Of a stretch of DNA of 56,693 nt, positions 53,807 through 56,693 are shown one piece after another. This DNA is from Rubrivivax gelatinosus (GTDB lineage Bacteria; Pseudomonadota; Gammaproteobacteria; Burkholderiales; Burkholderiaceae_C), in the NCBI RefSeq assembly GCF_016583785.1, contig NZ_NRRU01000024.1, forward strand, positions 1 to 56,693, read 5' to 3'. The notes under the pieces are model-generated. The model saw only the letters and a program-made list of their open reading frames with translations. It made no database searches and was not told the origin of the DNA. A program made the translations under genes and the position numbers. How positions within the stretch are numbered: position 1 is the stretch's first letter; each line of letters opens with the position of its first letter.

Positions 53807-54361
53807 ATGACCCGACGCGCCGGCCCGCACCGCGGCCTCGACCTCCATTACGGCGCCGACGACGACGCCGACGAGCGCCCGAGCAAGACCCAGCTGAAGC
53901 AGAAGTCGCACGACCTGCAGACGCTGGGCGAGCAGGTCGCGGCGCTGTCCGACGAGCGCCTGGCCGCCATCGAGATGCCCGAGGCGCTGCGCGACGCGAT
54001 CGAGCAGTACCGGCGCACCCGTTCGCACGAAGGCCGGCGCCGCCAGATGCAGTACGTGGGCAAGCTGATGCGCGGCGCCGACGAGGAGGTGCTGCGCGAG
54101 GCGGTAGCAGCCGCTTCGCTGGGATCCGCACGCGAGACGCTGAAGCTGCACGAGGCCGAACGCTGGCGCGCCGAACTGATCGCCGACGATGCCGCGGTCG
54201 AGCGCTGGGTCCAGGCCCACCCCGACACCGACGTGCAGCGCCTGCGCAGCCTGGTGCGCGCCGCGCGCCGCGACGCCGCCGCCAGCGTCGAGCAGCGCCA
54301 GCCCAAGAACTTCCGCGAGCTGTTCCAGTTCATCAAACCCTTTGTCGAGGCCGACGCATGA
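53807..54361 (+). CDS. darP: Ribosome-associated protein DarP (YjgA, DUF615)
   Basis: A 184-residue protein of the DUF615 family, known in E. coli to assist late 50S subunit assembly. It is recognised by SKTQLKQKSHDLQTLGEQVA, RDAIEQYRRTRSHEGRRRQM and QYVGKLMRGADEEVLREAV, with a conserved C-terminal NFRELFQFIKPF. The ATG at 53807 was chosen; an in-frame extension upstream is possible. A TATGAT box at 53773-53778 could be a -10. It is divergent from pmbA and followed by mog after 67 bp containing short hairpins. Confidence 0.93.
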   Translation: MTRRAGPHRGLDLHYGADDDADERPSKTQLKQKSHDLQTLGEQVAALSDERLAAIEMPEALRDAIEQYRRTRSHEGRRRQMQYVGKLMRGADEEVLREAVAAASLGSARETLKLHEAERWRAELIADDAAVERWVQAHPDTDVQRLRSLVRAARRDAAASVEQRQPKNFRELFQFIKPFVEADA

Positions 54362-54428
54362 GACCTCAGGACTTGTCCGGGGCTCATTCCCGCTTGGCGG
54401 GACCGGCCGTCAGGCCGGAGGGTGCTCA

Positions 54429-54998
54429 GTGACGCCCCTGGACAGCGTTCGCATCGGCCTGGTCTCGATCAGCGACCGGGCCTCGTCCGGCGTCTACGAA
54501 GACAAGGGCCTGCCGGCGCTGCGCGCCTGGCTGTCGGCGGCGCTGCGCAACCCGATCGAATGGCAGGAACGGCTGATCCCCGACGAGCGCCCGCTGATCG
54601 CCGCGACGCTGCGTGAACTGGTCGACGAACGCGGCTGCCATCTGGTGCTGACCACCGGCGGCACCGGCCCGGCGCCGCGCGACGTGACGCCCGAGGCGAC
54701 ACGCGACGTCGCCGAACGCGAGCTGCCCGGCTTCGGCGAACAGATGCGCCAGATCAGCCTGGCCTTCGTGCCGACCGCGATCCTGTCGCGGCAGACGGCG
54801 GTGGTGCGCGGCCAGGCGCTGATCCTGAACCTGCCGGGCCAGCCCAAGGCCATCGCCGAGACGCTGGAAGGCCTGCCGCAGGCCGTGCCGCCGGTGCGCG
54901 GCATCTTCGCCGCGGTGCCCTATTGCATCGACCTGATCGGCGGGCCGTATCTGGAGACCGACCCGGCGCGCTGCGCCGCCTTCAGACCAAAAAAATGA
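54429..54998 (+). CDS. mog: Molybdopterin adenylyltransferase
   Basis: A 189-residue enzyme that adenylylates molybdopterin before molybdenum insertion. Signatures are IGLVSISDRASSGVYEDKGL, VLTTGGTGPAPRDVTPEAT (the MPT-binding loop with catalytic Asp) and LNLPGQPKAIAETL. The GTG start at 54429 was chosen because MTPLDSVRIGLVSISDRAS matches the family start. The stop TGA is followed directly by repeat copy C. It converges on cysE. Confidence 0.94.
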   Translation: MTPLDSVRIGLVSISDRASSGVYEDKGLPALRAWLSAALRNPIEWQERLIPDERPLIAATLRELVDERGCHLVLTTGGTGPAPRDVTPEATRDVAERELPGFGEQMRQISLAFVPTAILSRQTAVVRGQALILNLPGQPKAIAETLEGLPQAVPPVRGIFAAVPYCIDLIGGPYLETDPARCAAFRPKK

Positions 54999-55079
54999 CC
55001 ACCCCCGAAGCGCCTTCGGCGCTCCCCCTCAAGGGGGCGACGCAAGTGACCCGGCAAAGCCGGGCCACCGCGTCCGCTT
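54999..55079 (+). repeat. Three-hairpin intergenic repeat, copy C (after mog)
   Basis: Immediately after the mog stop, in mog sense: CCACCCCCGA, then AGCGCC-TTC-GGCGCT, then CCCCCT-CA-AGGGGG. An outer stem GACGC/GCGTC then encloses GTGACCCGGC, loop AAA, GCCGGGCCAC (one A-C mismatch), followed by CGCTT. Same order, loops and orientation as copies A and B. It fills most of the convergent mog-cysE gap. Confidence 0.85.
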
Positions 55080-55100
55080 GACCCAGGGCCTGCAGCCTCG

Positions 55101-55880
55101 TTACTTCACGAGACGGTTCAGGCGGTCGGCGTCGAAACACTCGGTGGTGTGCGCGTCGTGCGGCACGCAGTCGGCGGCCGGCAGTTCGCGCGAGCGCACC
55201 GCCAGCTTCTCGATCGCCTGCCACAGCAGCGCGATCTGGTGCTCGTGGCCCGAGGCGCTGTCGATCAGCCCCTTCATCGCCAGCGACACCGGGTCATCGC
55301 CCTGGGTCACGCCGTAGGCCGAGAAGCCCAGGCGCGCAGCGCGCTCCTCGAGCTGCACGTCGGCGTTCTTGACGACGATGCGCGCCGGGATGCCGACGGC
55401 AGTCGCGCCCGGGGGCACCGGCTGCAGCAGCACCGCGTTGGAGCCGACACGCGCGCCGTCGCCGACCGTGAAGCCGCCCAGCACCTTGGCGCCGGCAGCG
55501 ACGATGACGCCGCGGCCCAGCGTCGGGTGGCGCTTGGCGCCGCGTTCCAGCGAGGTGCCGCCCAGCGTCACGCCGTGGTAGAGCGTGCATTCGTCGCCGA
55601 CCTCGGCGGTCTCGCCGATCACCAGGCCCATGCCGTGGTCGATGAAGACACGCCGGCCGATGGTGGCGCCGGGATGGATCTCGATGCCGGTGGCCCAGCG
55701 CGAAACATGCGAGATGAAGCGCGCCAGCCAGCGAAAACCATGCTGCCAGCACCAGTGCGCGCGCCGGTGCAGCACCAGCGCATGCAGACCCGGATAACAG
55801 GTCAGCACCTCCCAGGTCGAACGGGCTGCCGGATCGCGCTCGCGGATGCAGGCGATGTCCTCACGCAGACGGGCGAACAT
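55101..55880 (-). CDS. cysE: Serine O-acetyltransferase
   Basis: A 259-residue hexapeptide-repeat enzyme that makes O-acetylserine for cysteine synthesis. The left-handed beta-helix has [40 protein letters not shown] and [20 protein letters not shown]; the catalytic His and Asp are in FIDHGMG and [10 protein letters not shown]. It is the short form typical of betaproteobacteria, with a C-terminal helical extension. It lies 20 bp after trmJ. It supplies the cysteine from which IscS draws sulfur. Confidence 0.96.
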   Translation of the reverse strand: MFARLREDIACIRERDPAARSTWEVLTCYPGLHALVLHRRAHWCWQHGFRWLARFISHVSRWATGIEIHPGATIGRRVFIDHGMGLVIGETAEVGDECTLYHGVTLGGTSLERGAKRHPTLGRGVIVAAGAKVLGGFTVGDGARVGSNAVLLQPVPPGATAVGIPARIVVKNADVQLEERAARLGFSAYGVTQGDDPVSLAMKGLIDSASGHEHQIALLWQAIEKLAVRSRELPAADCVPHDAHTTECFDADRLNRLVK

Positions 55881-55900
55881 GGGGCTGGGCTCCAGGGGAA

Positions 55901-56620
55901 TCAGTCGCGTTTCAGTGTAGCGGCACGTGCGATTCCGCGCAGGATCTGCACTTCTTCATGCGTCAAGCGCATACGGTTGGCGAGCTGGTTCAGGCGCGGC
56001 ATCAGCTTCTTCGGCGCCTCGGGGTCGAGGAAGCCGATCTCGACCAGCGTGCGCTGCCAGTGGTCCAGCACGCCCTGCACCGCCGCGGCGTCGGCCAGGC
56101 GCGGGTCGGGCGTGCGTGCGACCACCGGGAAACCGCCCTGCGCCTGGCGCCAGTCGTAGGCCAGCAACTGCACCGCCTGCGCCAGGTTGAGCGAGCCGTA
56201 GTCGGGGTGCGTCGGGATCGAGAGGCAGACGTGGCAGCGGTAGACGTCCTCGTTCGCAAGCCCGGTGCGTTCCGGCCCGAAGACGAAGGCCACCCGTTCG
56301 GCACTGGCCGCCAGCCCGGCGAAGTGCGCGCGCGGCTCGGCCGTCGGCGGACCGAAGTCGCGCGGCGTCATCGCCGTCGCGCAGGCGTGGGTGCAGCCTG
56401 CCAGCGCCTCGGCCAGCGTGTCGACGACGCGCGCGCCGGCCAGCACGTCGGTCGCGCCGCTGGCCATGGCCAGCGCTTCCTCGCGCTGCAGCACGTCGGC
56501 CCAGCGCGGGCGCACCAGCACCAGGTCCGTGAAACCCATCACCTTCATCGCCCGCGCGGTGGCGCCGACGTTGCCGGCATGGCTGGTTTCAACAAGAACG
56601 AATCGGGTCGGGTCGGTCAT
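55901..56620 (-). CDS. trmJ: tRNA (Cm32/Um32) methyltransferase TrmJ
   Basis: A 239-residue SPOUT methyltransferase that 2'-O-methylates position 32 of the tRNA anticodon loop. The three SpoU motifs are visible: [37 protein letters not shown] and [17 protein letters not shown]-terminal helical domain follows. [13 protein letters not shown] (56620) was chosen over an ATG eight codons upstream. It heads a trmJ-cysE unit; the remaining 73 bp to the window end are presumably its promoter. Confidence 0.94.
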   Translation of the reverse strand: MTDPTRFVLVETSHAGNVGATARAMKVMGFTDLVLVRPRWADVLQREEALAMASGATDVLAGARVVDTLAEALAGCTHACATAMTPRDFGPPTAEPRAHFAGLAASAERVAFVFGPERTGLANEDVYRCHVCLSIPTHPDYGSLNLAQAVQLLAYDWRQAQGGFPVVARTPDPRLADAAAVQGVLDHWQRTLVEIGFLDPEAPKKLMPRLNQLANRMRLTHEEVQILRGIARAATLKRD

Positions 56621-56693
56621 CACCGTTAAAATGCTCGGTCGCACACGCGAAGCAGGGCGCGCATTGTCGCCGCCCGCCGCCCCGCACCGGGGC

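Noticed and set aside
54362..54428. A possible fourth copy of the three-hairpin repeat between darP and mog
   Set aside because: There are short hairpins (CCCGC/GCGGG, CCGGCC/GGCCGG), but the order, loops and flanking sequence do not match the repeat.

Overview
The window is a 56.7 kb, very GC-rich chromosomal segment. Gene content and order point to a Burkholderiales betaproteobacterium, probably in the Rubrivivax/Leptothrix/Ideonella group close to Comamonadaceae: secG, tRNA-Leu, nuoA-N; phosphatase, iscR to fdx; rsxB-nth-zapB-zapA-6S RNA; an intracellular PHB depolymerase; trmJ-cysE. The genus is an inference from synteny and codon use. No ribosomal RNA, CRISPR array or intact insertion sequence was seen.

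Layout. 59-3087: a YihY-type membrane protein divergent from a DUF2069-FAD oxidase pair. 3122-24175 (minus strand, read from right to left): rpsO, pnp, a quinone oxidoreductase, tpiA, secG, tRNA-Leu(GAG), all fourteen complex I genes nuoA to nuoN, a NUDIX hydrolase and a DUF1178 protein. 24321-27909 (minus): tsaD, a periplasmic amino-acid-type binding protein and an aminotransferase feeding into rpsO. 28139-34542 (minus): a low-molecular-weight tyrosine phosphatase, then iscR-iscS-iscU-iscA-GNAT-hscB-hscA-fdx. 34543-36819: a small insert with a SAM methyltransferase and a decayed lambda-type integrase. 36820-43573: uvrB (minus), divergent from an aromatic/aspartate aminotransferase, phaZ, rsxB, nth, a zapB-like gene and zapA. 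43619-48644: 6S RNA, an EVE-domain protein, a TSUP permease, a degenerate GGDEF protein (minus), ybiB, rpsU, a YqeY protein and a small phosphatase-like protein. 48774-52198: TRAP transporter membrane subunits convergent with their probable binding protein. 52325 to the end: pmbA, darP, mog, cysE and trmJ.

How the genes work together. The isc genes build the iron-sulfur clusters used in quantity by the neighbouring complex I (NuoB, E, F, G, I), by RsxB and by Nth. rpsO-pnp, rpsU, 6S RNA and tsaD form a translation and RNA-metabolism theme.

The points most worth following up are in non-coding DNA. One is an ~85 bp three-hairpin repeat, present three times, always directly after a stop codon in the sense direction, with an apparent compensatory base change. 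Another is an rpsO leader with three mutually exclusive complementary arms that could switch the ribosome-binding site. A third is an orphan terminator and possible small RNA between tsaD and fdx. The insert between the phosphatase gene and uvrB is bracketed by near-identical short repeats. A perfect dyad holds the start codons of two divergent genes. None of these could be tested by database search or folding here.
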